Shown: positions 1 to 11,345 of the stretch, one piece after another
How the letters are laid out: each line of letters starts with the position of its first letter
Numbering within the stretch: the stretch's first letter is position 1
Source of the DNA: Elymus sibiricus
Lineage: Eukaryota; Streptophyta; Magnoliopsida; Poales; Poaceae
Direction: 5' to 3'
Assembly: GCA_039707655.1 (NCBI GenBank)
Contig: CM077672.1
Coordinates: forward strand, 457,848,390 to 457,912,389
Length of the DNA: 64,000 bases
Notes under the pieces: model-generated
What the model was told of the DNA's origin: nothing
The model's database searches: none
The model's input: only the letters and a program-made list of their open reading frames with translations
Made by a program: the position numbers and the translations under genes

Positions 1-1
1 T

Positions 2-802
2 AAATACTTATCACCCCCTATTGGATTCTCGGATCACGACTCACCAAAAGAAGACTCTCAAATAATAATAAGACAAGAAGAAATAGACACGGAATCTTTG
101 ATATCAGAAACAGAAATTAGCAATAATAAGTATAAAGGTGTAATTGAATACATGGAAAAGGCTAATATATTTGATGAAATCATACATTGGGAAAAGAAAT
201 TAAAACATATAGAATGGGAATATAGTCATTCTAAGACAACAGATTGGCCTAAAATAAGAGAAAGAGAATTATTTTTCATTAGAGAAATTGCCAGATTAAA
301 AAGTGAGAAAAAGTCAGCTACTAGTAGCTCTCGCATAATAGATAATAAGCTATTACTAGAAAGCTATGAAGAGGAAGAAGAGATGGTAGATTTAATGAAA
401 GAAATGATGAACCAAGTAGATTGCGAACATGATTGGATTAAAGGAAAATGTGATTATAATATCAAATGTGCTTTCTGTATATATTATCCAAGCCAAGATA
501 ATAGGTCTACATGCAGCATATGCCTAAGACAAGCTTGTGCCTCCTGTTTAAAAGCCAAAAATCAAATATGGAGACAGGAAATGGAATTTGAACCAGAAGA
601 AAGAATATTATCTAGTAGGGTTAGAAATTTAGAAAATAGAATAAATAAACTAGAAGCGGATCTAGAAAAACTAAAAGATAAGTTAGAAGATAATAAAGAA
701 CAAAAACTAAAAGATAAGTTAGAAGATAATAAAGAACAAAAACTAAAAAATAAGTTAGAAGATAATGAAGAACAGGAAAATGGTGTTGCTGGAAACACAT
801 AA
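2..802 (+). pseudogene. Caulimovirid coat-protein tail fused to an upstream leader ORF (internally deleted)
   Basis: The reading frame is open from base 2 to the stop at 800-802; the first ATG is at 98. Its first about 25 codons match the small leader ORF of copy B (15928-16095), the next about 80 match the movement/coat linker (10021-10260), and the rest match the coat-protein tail (8038-8400). Both deletion junctions are in frame. Visible parts are a tryptophan-containing helical linker, a Cys/His cluster (CEHDW, then CAFC, CSIC and CASC pairs) suggesting zinc binding, and a strongly charged coiled coil with a triplicated 12-residue unit. The retroviral-type CCHC knuckle of copy B is missing here. 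I infer a defective viral genome rather than a host gene. Confidence 0.7.
668..775 (+). repeat. 36-bp unit repeated three times in the coiled-coil region
   Basis: Units at 668-703, 704-739 and 740-775 each encode a 12-residue charged helix unit (KLKDKLEDNKEQ type). The first two are identical and the third has three substitutions. The corresponding place in copy B (about 8060-8110) has only one such unit, so the expansion is specific to copy A or its parent virus. Confidence 0.9.
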
Positions 803-911
803 ATGAAAGAACAAATGGTAACAGTAAGAGATAAAAAAGGAGATAAGTTAATACAATTCAAAGATGCTATAACTAGTTTTGGAAACAAATATATAGTGCG
901 ATTACCATTTA

Positions 912-2754
912 AACTACTACAAAACTGGCTATAGCCAATATCCATATTAGTGGCGCACCATGGTGGTGGTGCGCCACTGCTATATAGCAATGGCGCACCA
1001 GAAACAGGTGCGCCATTGTTATTTTTTTAGTAGTGGCGCACCACCTGAGCAGTGCGCCATTGCTATTTTTTTGGCCCACCCCCCCACCCCACCAGACATA
1101 GCAATGGCGCACCACACCTAGGTGCGCCATTACTATGCACCTTAGTAATGGCGCACCTTGGTGTGGTGCGCCATTGCTATGTCTGGTGGGGGTGTGTGTG
1201 TCTGTGTGTGTGAGACATAGTAATGGCGCACCCTCCCTGGTGCGCCATTACTATGTCTCACACACACAGACACACACCCCACCACACACACACAGACACC
1301 CACCCACCCCCCCCCCCCCCCGTGGATCGCCTTTTCAGTTTGAAAAAAAATAAAAGAAAATGATAAATGATTCAAAAAAATTCAAAAAAATAGATGCCGA
1401 TGTGTTATGTGTTCTAGTTGTTACAAAAATTAACAAAGATGAATTTTGAATTTTTTTGCAAAAAAAAAACCGCCGTGTTTCGGTAAAATGGCCGTAACTT
1501 TTGCATACGACCTCCGATGAAAAAGTTTTCTATATGAAAAAGATACTACTCGAAAAGTTACATCCGAATTTGACCGGCTATGCCCGTTATCGATTTTTTA
1601 GAATCCTCAAAAACCTAACAGAAAATAAGTTACAGCAATTTTAAGATCTGCAGGCAAAAAAATAAAAAAATTACAAAAAAGTTAGCAGTGGCGCACCAAT
1701 GCATAGTGCGCCACTGCTAACTTTCCCGCCTTCCAGTGCGCCATTGCTATGGTACATAGTAATGGCGCACCTGGTGCGCCATTACTATGTACCATAGCAA
1801 TGGCGCACCACCCCATGGTGCGCCATTACTATGTCACAGCCCCACCACGTGCGCACCCACCCACCCCTCTCCTTCCTCTCTCCTTATCCCCATCCCCCTC
1901 CCTCCTCCTCCCTTCTCCTTCCCCGTCTCCCTTCCCCTTCTTCCTCCCTTCCCCTTCATACTTCTCCTCCTCTCCTCCACTCCATCTCCTCCTCTCCTCC
2001 TCTCCATCTCCTCCTCTCCGGCGACCTCCTCCTCCTCCGGTGACATCCTCCTCACGGCCGGTGCTCCTCCTCCGGCGACCTCCTCCTCCCTCCTCTCCTC
2101 CTCACGGTGCTCCTCCTCCTCCCTCCTCTCCTCCTCACGGTGCTCCTTCCTCTCCTGCTCACGGTCCTCCTCCTCTCCGGCGACCTCCTCCTCCTTCTCC
2201 GGCGACCTCCTCCTCCTCTCCGGCGACCTCCTCCTCCTCCTCCTCCTCTCCGGCGACCTCCTCCTCCCTCCTCTCCTCCTCACGGTCTCTCCTCCCTCCT
2301 CCCTCCTCCTCTACTTCCGGCCACATGTGGAGCCAAAAATTTGAAAAAAATTTAACCAAAAAAAACGAGGCAAAAAATTTTAACCAGGTCGAGAACGAAA
2401 TTTGAAAAAAAATTAACCAAAAAAAACGAGCCAAAAAAATGAGCCAGATCCAAATTCAAAATTCAAAAATAGCAATGGCGCACGGTGGGGGTTAGACGGT
2501 GCGCCACTACTATTTTCCCGCCTTCAAAATTCAAAAAAAATCAAAAAAAAATGAAAAAAATAATTACCAGTGGCGCACCTGTAGCAATAGTAATGGCACA
2601 CCAGAGATGCGCCACTGTTACCTGCAATACTAATGGCGCACCAGAGGTGCGCCATTAGTATTTCTTATTAGTGGCGTGGTAATAGTGGCGCACCTATGGT
2701 GCGCCATTAATACCCAAAAGTGGTGCGCCACTAATGTGCTTTTTTCTAGTAGTG
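912..2754. mobile_element. CACTA-like nonautonomous element with GGCGCACC inverted repeats
   Basis: The right end is TTTTTTCTAGTAGTG at 2740-2754, the reverse complement of a typical grass CACTA terminus. Next to it and at the left lie many inverted copies of a TAGTGGCGCACC / GGTGCGCCATTA motif (about 950-1260, 1680-1830, 2470-2740), typical of CACTA subterminal repeats. The left end is degraded: AACTACTACAAAA at 912 resembles CACTACTAGAAAA but the presumed 3-bp flanks (TTA and CTG) do not match. There is no transposase. The core at 1380-1660 resembles the core of the element at 51223-52623. It interrupts the viral protease ORF. Confidence 0.65.
1857..2312. repeat. CTC-rich low-complexity tract
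   Basis: Nearly pure pyrimidine sequence on the plus strand, with repeated CCTCCTC and TCCGGCGACCTCCTC units. Long Pro/Ser or Arg/Glu reading frames here on both strands are by-products of composition and are not annotated as genes. Confidence 0.85.
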
Positions 2755-4775
2755 CTGGGAATAAGAATTCCAGTTAGAATAAATTTAACACCAAATATTT
2801 CCTATAAAATATTGGCACTATTAGATACTGGTTGCACAAAGAACATTATCCATGACAAATACTTTGTGAGATGTCCCGAAATAGTCAAAACTATAGATGA
2901 TAATAAAGCCGAAGTATCTACAGATATGTCGGTAATAAAGAAAATCCATAACCAGTTGGCATATAATATAGAAGCATACATAAATGGCACAAAATATATA
3001 ATAGACGAAATTACAATAAGAGATTTGTCAGTTATAAATGATGATATGATAATAGGATTAAGATTTTTACAACAATCTTTACAAACCACAATTATTCATG
3101 AAGACGGGGTTACATTTATCCCATATCAAGATAATATTCCATACTTGTCTGAAGTTCGGAAACAAAGAAAGGCTTTGCAAAATATAGAAATATCTAATGT
3201 AGATGATGAATATAGCGCAAGTTCAGATCCCCTTGAATTCTGCAAAGATGAAGAACTCAGTGAGACAATAGAAGAATATCATATAGAAAATACATGTACA
3301 GAATGTATAGGGTTACAATCATTCTCCCCAAATTGGTATAGAAATATAAAATCCAAAAAAGATATAGACAGGTTTGTGCAAAGATTAGAAAATATACAAA
3401 TTATTGGGGAAATACCAATGAAACATTGGGATAAGAACTCTATAGTTTGTAAGATAAATATTATAAACCCAGATTATATCATTAAGTCAGGACCAATAGA
3501 AGCTACTCCCAAAGATATTGAAGAATTCAAAATGCATATAGAAGAATTAGTAAAGCTAAAAGCAATTAGAGAAAGCAGAAGTCATCATCGATCTGCTACT
3601 TTTATAGTAAGAAATCATGCTGAAGAAGTAAGAGGTAAATCCAGAATGGTAATTAATTTTAAAAGGCTCAATGATAATACTATAGATGATGCATATAATA
3701 TACCTAATAAGCAGGAATGGATCAATAGAATACAAGGAAGCAAATATTTCTCTAAATTCGATTTAAAAGCAGGATTTTGGCAAGTGAAAATGGCAGAGGA
3801 ATCTATTCCTTGGACAGCCTTTACTTGTCCACAAGGCCATTATGAATGGCTAGTTATGCCATTGGGTCTAAAGAATGCACCCGCATTATTTCAAAGAAAA
3901 ATGCAAAATATATTTAATGAGAATCAAGCATTTATATTGGTCTATGTTGATGATCTATTAATATTTTCCAAATCATATAAAGAGCATATTGCCCATCTTG
4001 AAGTGTTTTTTCGAAGGGTAGAACAAAATGGGCTTATATTATCCAAAAAGAAAATGGAAATTTGCAAAGAAAGAATAAATTTCCTTGGTCATGAAATAGG
4101 AGAAGGAAAGATATATTTACAAGAACATATTGCAAAGAAAATATTAGAGTTTCCTGATAATATGAGTGATAAAAAGGTTTTACAGCAGTTCTTAGGAATT
4201 GTAAACTATCCTCGAAACTATATAGATAACTTAGCAAAATTAGCAGGACCTTTATATGCTAAATTAAGAAAAAATGGTCAAAAATACGTCAACTCTGAAG
4301 ACATAAAATTAGTAAAGGTCATCAAAGAGAAGGTCAAGAATTTAAAACCCCTAAATTTACCTTTAGAAGACAATTATTTTATAATTGAAACAGATGCATC
4401 TAAGGTAGGCTGGGGTGCTATATTAAAACAAAAACCTAATAAATATTCCCCGAAAGCAGATGAGAAAATATGCAGATATGCTTCAGGAAGTTACAAATTA
4501 AAGACGGTAAATAATATTGATAGGGAAATCCTTGCGGTGGTAAATGCAATAAATGCATTCATGTTATATCTAGGATTTAAAGAATTTACCGTTCGAACAG
4601 ATTGTGAAGCTATATGCCGATATTACAATAAAATTAATAGTAAGAAAAGCTCAACGAGAAGATGGGTTATTTGAAGACACCATAGCTGGGAATGGTTATA
4701 AAGTTATTTTTGAGCATATTAAGGGAAAGGATAATACCTTACCTGACATATTTTCTCGTGCATCAAATTTACAGA
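2755..4775 (+). pseudogene. Caulimovirid protease-reverse transcriptase-RNase H, degenerate
   Basis: An open frame reaches 4674; its ATG at 2734 lies in the inserted transposon end, so viral sequence starts at 2755. Counting residues from that ATG, the domains are an aspartic protease with the DTG triad at 31-33, an RT with the FSKFDLKAGFW block and catalytic YVDD at 404-407, and RNase H with its ETDAS motif near 552-556. A reading-frame break near 4670 cuts the RNase H end; its terminal HIKGKDN-type motif continues in another frame to about 4760. RT would copy the viral RNA and RNase H degrade it. The N-terminal part is separated by the element at 912-2754. Copy B lacks this region entirely. 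Confidence 0.85.
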
Positions 4776-4776
4776 A

Positions 4777-5571
4777 ATGAAGAAAGGATTACTCCCCAAC
4801 AGGGATGAATGCTACTTCTTTGGAGACGAAAATAAGCTGAAAATATTTCAGCCAAATACATTCAATTTCAAGCCAAAAACCCATATTAAGATTGATGAAA
4901 TTCAACGGTGCATATTGGATAATTTCTGGTTCCAATATACCGTCAAGAGGGAAGAAAAAGGATATATGCTATCAATTCTCAAAAGCCTGGCAGAATATTT
5001 TCATATGTTCAATACGTTGAACAAAAATAGCCCAAGACCATAAAAAATAGAGGTACAAAAAGAAGAATCTTTATATATAATGTTTGATGGAAATAAACCA
5101 TGAATATATATGCATTGGTAAGATATTCAAATAGAGAAGCTGGCAGCAAGACGCAAAGACAAAGAATTAACATTTAGAAAATATGATAATATTGGTGATG
5201 CCTTGAAATGGGCACGGAAAGTAATAGGACCAGATTATTATATAGATCCCGAAGCCAGAGAATATATTGAGAAGCGAGGGGGCATAATTAAAAATATACC
5301 TGCTTCAGCAATTCGCTCAAAAGGAGAAGCTTCGAGCTCAAAAAATCCAAAGAAAGAAGGATCACCAAAATATCAGTCATATCAAGAATGCCTGCTAAAG
5401 GGACTTGACCCTTTAGACAAGGAATATATAGATCAAGAAATGGATAAAAGATTTGAGGAATTGTCAAAAACAATGAAGAAGGAATTAAAGGAAGAAATAT
5501 CAAATGAAATGAGGATTGAAATGGACATAAGATTGGAAGAAATAAAGAAAGAATATGATTTTCATCTCTGA
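4777..5571 (+). pseudogene. Caulimovirid viroplasmin/transactivator-like ORF, broken
   Basis: An ATG at 4777 opens an ORF to 5043, and a second piece runs 5203-5571. The two correspond to the copy B ORF at 7086-7966, which shows the viroplasmin motif (a YVxFKGKKPGIY-type block). In copy A that motif is present between the pieces but carries a TGA stop in place of glycine, plus a further stop. The C-terminal part is a Lys/Glu-rich coiled coil. In caulimovirids the viroplasmin protein forms inclusion bodies and promotes translation of polycistronic RNA. It begins just after the RNase H end, the family's usual gene order. Confidence 0.75.
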
Positions 5572-6652
5572 GATGATGATCATATGGATATTGCAGGGCA
5601 TGGGCAGCAGCCTGAATATTAAGCCTAATTATATTGATATTGCTATCAATTATTCGGGCACGGAGGGACTATACCCCACCCGAATATTGATGGAATTTAG
5701 AATATTGATAAAGTGTTATCAATTGTATCGGCGGCGAAGACCCCCCCCCCCCCCCACATATAGATATTACTCATATGCTAGAAGACACTGAAGGCCAGAA
5801 GAATATTCGCTGGCAGACAAAACCCACGTGAATGCTTTCCACAAAGCAGCCACGTGAAAAATATCCCGAAGACCGAGAGGCCGTCAGGATCTCTCGTGAA
5901 GGCATCCTTATCCACGCTCTAGGCGGACACGTCAGATAGCTAAGCCGATTTAAAATAAAGAGGAGAAGGCTCCCGAACACCTCCCTCGCGGCTATAAAAG
6001 GAGACACCGGGCTCGAAGACGACACACACAACACACAAGACGGAGAAGAGTGAAGCGAAGCTCTCGAGCCAGTGCACTCCTTCCTTAGTAGTTTAGCCAC
6101 CTCCACTTAGTAGAATAGCCAAGAAGGCGCTGTGTTCGCCAAGAATCCTAAGGTAATTTCCTAGTTTGTGTAATCCCTTCGGGGTTTCCTGAAAGGAAAA
6201 ACCATATGTAAATTATGTTGTTGAAATGATGTAGTTTCTTTGGTTTCACTTGATATTTTTATTTATGAATTTATGGGAAGAGTTCTTATGGTAGGGATCC
6301 TATAGGAGAAACCTCTGCGTGTTTGTTCTCTGTGTAGCCCAGAGTGGCGTTGAATGAGAACCTTGTTGCCGTAGAGAAGTGTTCCCTTCGGGTGGAACTG
6401 CCTGGGAAGACGATAAGAATTTAACCCATAAGTTTGCAATTAAAACCATCAAGTGAACGTAACTAGCTACATCTGATGCAACATAATGATAGATATGGTG
6501 AGTACCGAGTAGGAATATTACACCACTGCGCGCACCGTCGGACGAACTAACTAAGCCTCGTCAGCTCTTAATAGATCCTGCAAATAAGTTTGAATTAGCC
6601 GTGTTAATTACCAGACACGCGCATATTATTGAAATAGTAAACGGATAATCAG
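5572..6652 (+). promoter_or_regulatory. Caulimovirid intergenic region and promoter, copy A
   Basis: This noncoding region follows the viroplasmin ORF. A TATA box CTATAAAAG lies at 5992-6000, followed by a CA-rich start region and a leader carrying short ORFs. It matches copy B at 16700-17700 in inverted orientation. Copy A stops near 6650, before the tRNA-Met primer site seen in copy B. In caulimovirids this region drives the terminally redundant pregenomic RNA. Whether it is active here is unknown. Confidence 0.7.
5741..5755 (+). repeat. Poly-C tract in the viral intergenic region
   Basis: There are 15 consecutive C here. The homologous places in the inverted copies hold 14 G (6947-6960) and 5 G (about 17690-17694), so this is a length-variable homopolymer. 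Confidence 0.9.
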
Positions 6653-7085
6653 CGCGGAGGGACTATACCTGACCCGAATATTGATGGAATTTAGAATATT
6701 GATAAAGTGTTATCAATTGTATCGGCGGGGAAGGATGCCTTCACGAGAGCTCCTGACGGCCTCTCGGTCTTCGGGATATCTTTCACGTGGCTGCTTTGTG
6801 GAAAGCATTCACGTGGGTTTTGTCTGATGGCGAATATTCTTCTGGCCTTCAGTGTCTTCTAGCATATGAGTAATATCATGCACAGATGATTTTTACTCAC
6901 ATTGCTATCTTCTTCTCTGACTGAAGTCTCTGGTTTTTTTATATGTGGGGGGGGGGGGGGTCTTCCCCGCCGATACAATTGATAACACTTTATCAATATT
7001 CTAAATTCCATCAATATTCGGGTCGGGTATAGCCCCTCCGCGCCCGAATAATTGATAGCAATATCAATATAATTGCAATTGGGCT
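6653..7085. other. Rearranged inverted junction between viral copies A and B
   Basis: Bases 6653-6734 repeat, in plus orientation, the segment at about 5658-5737. At about 6735 the sequence flips: 6735-6946 is the inverted form of about 5755-5905 and matches 17475-17690, and 6961-7085 is the inverted form of about 5610-5740. The result is a palindromic arrangement with arms of a few hundred bases. It marks where the two head-to-head copies were joined. Confidence 0.8.
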
Positions 7086-7966
7086 TTATTCAGGCTGCTG
7101 CCCATGCCCTGCTATATCCATATGATCATCCTCTGAGAGATGAAAATCATTTTTTGTATCACATTCTTTCTTTATATCTTCAAACCTTGTATTTATTTCA
7201 AGCCTTATTTCTTTTAATATATCTTCCTTTAATTCCATCTTTAATTCTTCTTTCCAAACCTTTGATGTGTCTTCCCATTTTTCGTCTATTTTCATGTCCA
7301 TATATTCCCCGTCTAAAGGATCCACTCCTTTTACGAGGCATTCTTTATATGTTTTATATTTTGGAGAAATGTCTTCTTTTTCATATTTAGAGCTTGATTC
7401 TTCTATTTTCAAATTCCCGAGGACTGTTGTTGCCGTATTGGCATTATTTACTCTGTTGACCTTCTGAATATATTTTTGGCTGATGGTTGTATATAATATT
7501 TGGGTCCAATGACAGCCTTTGCATATTTTTGAGCTTCTTCTACACAGGCATAACCTTTCCAGCTTATGTTATCTCCATTTTTCTTTGCTATTAGATTTTC
7601 TATACTTATTTCTTCATATGAAGTATATATTCCTGGCTTTTTCCCTTTAAACAAGACATATAACGTCTTGTGTTCTGGATATTCCATATTTTCTGCGGAC
7701 GTTTGTCTTTTATTCATCATCTTTCCTTTATTTAGCATATTGAAATATTCGGCCAAACTATTTAGAATTGATAACATATATCCTCTATCATCCCTTTTGT
7801 TGTTATATTGATTCCAGAAATTATCAAGGATGCATTCTTGAACTTCATCTAGAATAATATGCTTCTTGGGCCTGAAATTAAAAGTATTTGGCTGAAATAT
7901 TTCCAAACTATTTTCAGTCCCAAAGCTGATTACTTCAAACCCATGGGGGTGTAGTCCTCTCTTCAT
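7086..7966 (-). pseudogene. Caulimovirid viroplasmin/transactivator-like protein
   Basis: The ATG at 7966 opens 172 codons to 7448; the frame then shifts and continues 7412-7086. The first part ends in the viroplasmin signature (YVLFKGKKPGIY followed by a KGYACVEEAQKYA block), which I recognise as the caulimovirus viroplasmin/TAV fold known for inclusion-body formation and reinitiation of translation. The second part is a Glu/Lys-rich coiled coil. It is better preserved than the copy A version except for the frameshift near 7440. It lies directly behind the coat protein because the RT gene is deleted. Confidence 0.75.
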
Positions 7967-8037
7967 TATCTATAAAAAAAATGAACAAGAGAATATGTTA
8001 TATCAATTATTATCTTTTCCTTTAATATGCTCAAATA

Positions 8038-9738
8038 TTACTTTATAACCATTCCTTCTTTTATTTCCGTGCTTCCAGCAGCACCATATTCTTCTTCTTT
8101 ATTATCCCTTAGCCTATCTTTTAGTATTTCTAGCTCTGCTTCTAGTTTATTTATTCTATTTTCTAGATTTCTAACCCTGCTATATAATATTCTGTCTTCT
8201 GGTTCAAATTCTATTTCCTGTCTCCATATTTGATTTTTGGCTTTTAGACAGGAGGCACAAGCTTGTCTTAGGCATATGCTGCATGTGGACCTATTATCTT
8301 GGCTAGGATAATATATACAGAAAGCACATTTGATATTATAATCACCTTTCCCTTGAATCCAATCATGCTCACAATCTACTTGGTTCATCATTTCTATTTT
8401 TAAACCTGCTAATTCATCTATTAGGTCTATCTCATCTTCACTTGAATCATATTCTTGAGTCTCATTTTCTACTTCATCTGTTTCAATGATTGAATATATC
8501 GACTCATCATCTTTTATTTCATCATCACATACTAATATATTCTCATTAACACTATTGATAATTAAAACTCTTTCTTGTTCTTCATATTTACTGGAGTATC
8601 TTTTCTGATCTTTATTAGGGCAAGTTCTACTTAGGTGATCTGAAGAGTTACATATAAAACATCTGCATGTTTTATCATAAGTCTTTCTAGGATTATATCT
8701 TCTTACATTTCTTTTATGTAGAAATGGAGCTCTATTATCTGACCTTATTAAGAAAAACCTTTTCTTGGTTCTAAAATTTCTATTATCTCTCCTTTGGGAT
8801 TTATAATACTTTTTATTCTTATACCTTTCTTCTCCATATGTTAATGGTATTTGGACAATGTTATTGCAGAAATTGTAATCTGTTATCTTCATAGATCTTT
8901 GAGCTTGTATACTTGTGCATACCTTTCTTAGCTATTTAAAGACAAATGTTATGGCTTGGGATATGTTTACAATATTTCCCGCTGATTCTTTTTTATATTC
9001 CTCAAATATTATAGACCCTAGAGGGCCAGGTAACTTATTAAAATATCTTTCTACTACCCCTACATTAAAGCCTTGCTTAGCGGTGGTAGCATTATATAAG
9101 TAATGTTGAGAGAATTCTTTTATGCCTTTCTAGCTTGTCAGTGTTAATTTTTCTATTTCTCTCAATCTTTCATTTTGTAATGAGGTAAGTCCTAATTCTG
9201 GATCTTCTGCTATGATCATATTTGAAATAGCATTTGCAAAGTTATTCGGATTACTTCCTGCTCTTTTTAATTCTTGATATTGATTAGGGCACGTTTCTAC
9301 CCATTGTTGCCATAGGACTTTTACAGATTCTCCTAAAACTGTTTCAAGATATGTTATCATATCTTCAACCTTAGTGCCTATATTATGCTGGTTTTGTATG
9401 TATTTTTGAACTATTAAACCTTTCCATATGCTAATTATATTCGGCCAATCTATCGGGCCATGGGCTGCTAAATTTAATATAGCACCATCATTTTTATAAT
9501 TTTGAAATTGTACTGGCCTTTCAAAATCTCTTCTCTTAGTACCCATATATCTATATTGTCCAGGGATATATGTGGGTTGGTAGTCATCTTTTTCTGGGGG
9601 CCATTGTCCAGCTGATCTGGTAGGTCTCTCCCTTTCTTCATCTCTTTTTACTGAAGATTCCCCATATCCCTTTCTTCTTTTATTACTATTTTCTACTTCC
9701 ATGGCTTCCATTGCATTATCTAAATTATGTAGTCCCAC
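8038..9738 (-). pseudogene. Caulimovirid coat protein with CCHC zinc knuckle and Cys-rich tail
   Basis: Two frames, 9738-9130 and 8892-8038, are bridged by 9129-8893, which continues the protein in another frame and has a TAG stop. The first part is the coat core (acidic and basic N-terminus, then a segment containing GPIDWPN). The second has a basic region followed by a CX2CX4HX4C knuckle (CFICNSSDHLSRTC), the RNA-binding motif shared by caulimovirid coat proteins. Next come an acidic stretch, a second Cys-rich cluster with four CxxC-type pairs, and a coiled coil. The acidic linker at 9739-10020 joins it to the movement region but contains a stop. Only copy B retains the coat core. Confidence 0.75.
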
Positions 9739-10020
9739 ATCATCTAGTGAGTTATAAAAATCATTATTTTGTTCTGAATCATCATAATTTTTATCTTCTA
9801 AATCTTCTTCTTCTTCTTCATAACTTTCTAATAATAGCTTATTATTTATATCCCATTATTCTTCTTCATCCACAGTTTCATTTTTGTGGCTCTGAACGAT
9901 ATTCTTATTTTTATCACTATTAGTGGCGGTAACAATATTATTACTATTATTATTGTCTACCTTTTCTTCTGATGATATAGTTTTATTTATCATGCGAGAA
10001 CAACTAGTGGCTTGCTTTTT

Positions 10021-11010
10021 CTAGCTTTTTTGCCTTTTTAATCGAGCAATCTCTCTAATGAAAAATAATTCTCTTTCTCTTATTTTAGGCCAATCTATTG
10101 TCATAGAATGACTATATTCCCATTCTATATGCTTTAATTTCTTTTCCCAATGTATAATTTCATCATCTATATTAGTTTTTTCCATGCATTCGGTTACACC
10201 TTTATCCTTATCATTGCTAATATCTGTTTCTGACATAAAAGATTCTGTGTCTTCTATGGATGCAGATTTATAATTCATGAATCTGATGCTACTACCTCCT
10301 TCACAATTTTGATAACTTATGTAATTTTCAGGTTGCTTTAATTCCTTCTTTTCTATTAATTCTCCTATCAACCATTCTTTTCCTGCTCTTTCTTCAGAAC
10401 TAATTGTAAGAGGATTCATAAATTGTATACCTTTTGATTGCATGCTTTCAATTACGTTATTTACATTTACTCTATATCTAGAACTGCTTCTGTTAGTGAG
10501 CCTTCCTATAAATTCTATGCTTACTAACAAATTTGTTCCTTTAAAATCTTCATATCCTTTAGTTTGGAAACCAAAACTCATTTTTTCAATAAATTCTTTT
10601 ACAGGCATAATTAAATCTAGGGCTATGTTTGTTATTAACCTATTTTTATTCATATTTCCTTCCAGAAAGCCTAATGCCACTTTATCAATTGATTCCCATC
10701 TTCTATCTAATAGCGTTATTAAAACCTTTGCTCCTAATTTCTTTCTTGTCATGCCTTTAATTCCTATGATATACATACCTTGATGAATATATTTGTAACC
10801 ACAATATCTTTATTGATTTTCAATATCCTTGCTCACAATTCGTAAATCTACAGGATGCGTTAATACACTTAATTCTTCTTCTCTCGATATTCTGTATAAA
10901 CCACTCTTACTTTCAAACATACCCATGTGATAAACTTGCTGCGGTTTTATTTTACTTAGGGTATACTTTTGATATCTTTCTAAGTCTTTTTGCAAATATA
11001 CAACTTCTTC
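10021..11010 (-). pseudogene. Caulimovirid movement protein, main part
   Basis: Frames 11010-10810 and 10776-10021 are in register and separated by a single TAA stop at 10810-10812. The pattern of hydrophobic strands (the GLYRISREEE region, then the ITLLDRRW and ITNIALDLIMP blocks) fits the 30K-superfamily movement proteins of plant viruses, which widen plasmodesmata; this is a pattern match, not a database hit. The last about 90 residues form the helical linker to the coat protein that is retained in copy A. The N-terminal codons lie beyond the CACTA insertion at 15743-15859. Confidence 0.65.
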
Positions 11011-11035
11011 TATCACTACTGGAATCAGAGAATTT

Positions 11036-11340
11036 GCCATCAGTCCATTCTTTGCCGTCTGCTAGCGGACGGCAAAGAAAGGACTCATGGCAAAGAATTT
11101 TTTTGCCGTCAGTGCACTCTTTGCCGTCTGTTAGCGGACGACAAAGAGATTTTTTGCCGTCAGTACACTCTTTGCCGTCTGTTAGCGGACGGCAAACAGC
11201 CAAAAGGCAGACGGGAAAGAGCTCAGATGGGCCCCACTGGACCGTGCAGTTGGTTAGGTCAAATGGAATACATTTTGCCGTCTGGTAGCAGACGGCAAAG
11301 TGTCTTTAAGCAGACGGCAAAGATCGGCGGACGGCAAATA
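11036..11340. repeat. Left subterminal repeats of the CACTA element
   Basis: Repeated TTTGCCGTC...GACGGCAAA motifs occur in both orientations, often as short hairpins flanking GCTAGCG or GTTAGCG. In CACTA elements such arrays bind the TNPA-type protein. Confidence 0.85.
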
Positions 11341-11345
11341 TTCGA

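Larger units (their letters stand above)
1..911 (+). mobile_element. Endogenous caulimovirid copy A, left part
   Basis: This is the left part of a plus-strand pararetrovirus copy; it runs off the window start. Bases 1-60 match the reverse complement of copy B around 16000-16060, just upstream of its movement-protein ORF. The sequence then jumps to the coat-protein N-terminal linker (copy B near 10250) and again to the coat-protein tail (copy B near 8400), so the movement protein and coat core are absent. Bases 803-911 are the start of the protease-side ORF, which resumes at 2755 after a transposon insertion. AT-rich composition contrasts with the GC-rich transposons around it. Confidence 0.8.

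Noticed and set aside
98..802. Splicing as the proven origin of the copy A junctions
   Set aside because: The breakpoints, compared with copy B, do not show a clear GT donor, so simple deletion remains equally likely.
1200..1300. CRISPR-like repeats from the GGTGCGCCATTACTATG units
   Set aside because: They are inverted subterminal transposon repeats in plant DNA, without regular spacers.
1749..2434. Long Pro/Ser-rich and Arg/Glu-rich open frames on both strands
   Set aside because: All frames are open because the sequence is an almost pure CTC repeat; there is no domain and it lies inside a transposon.
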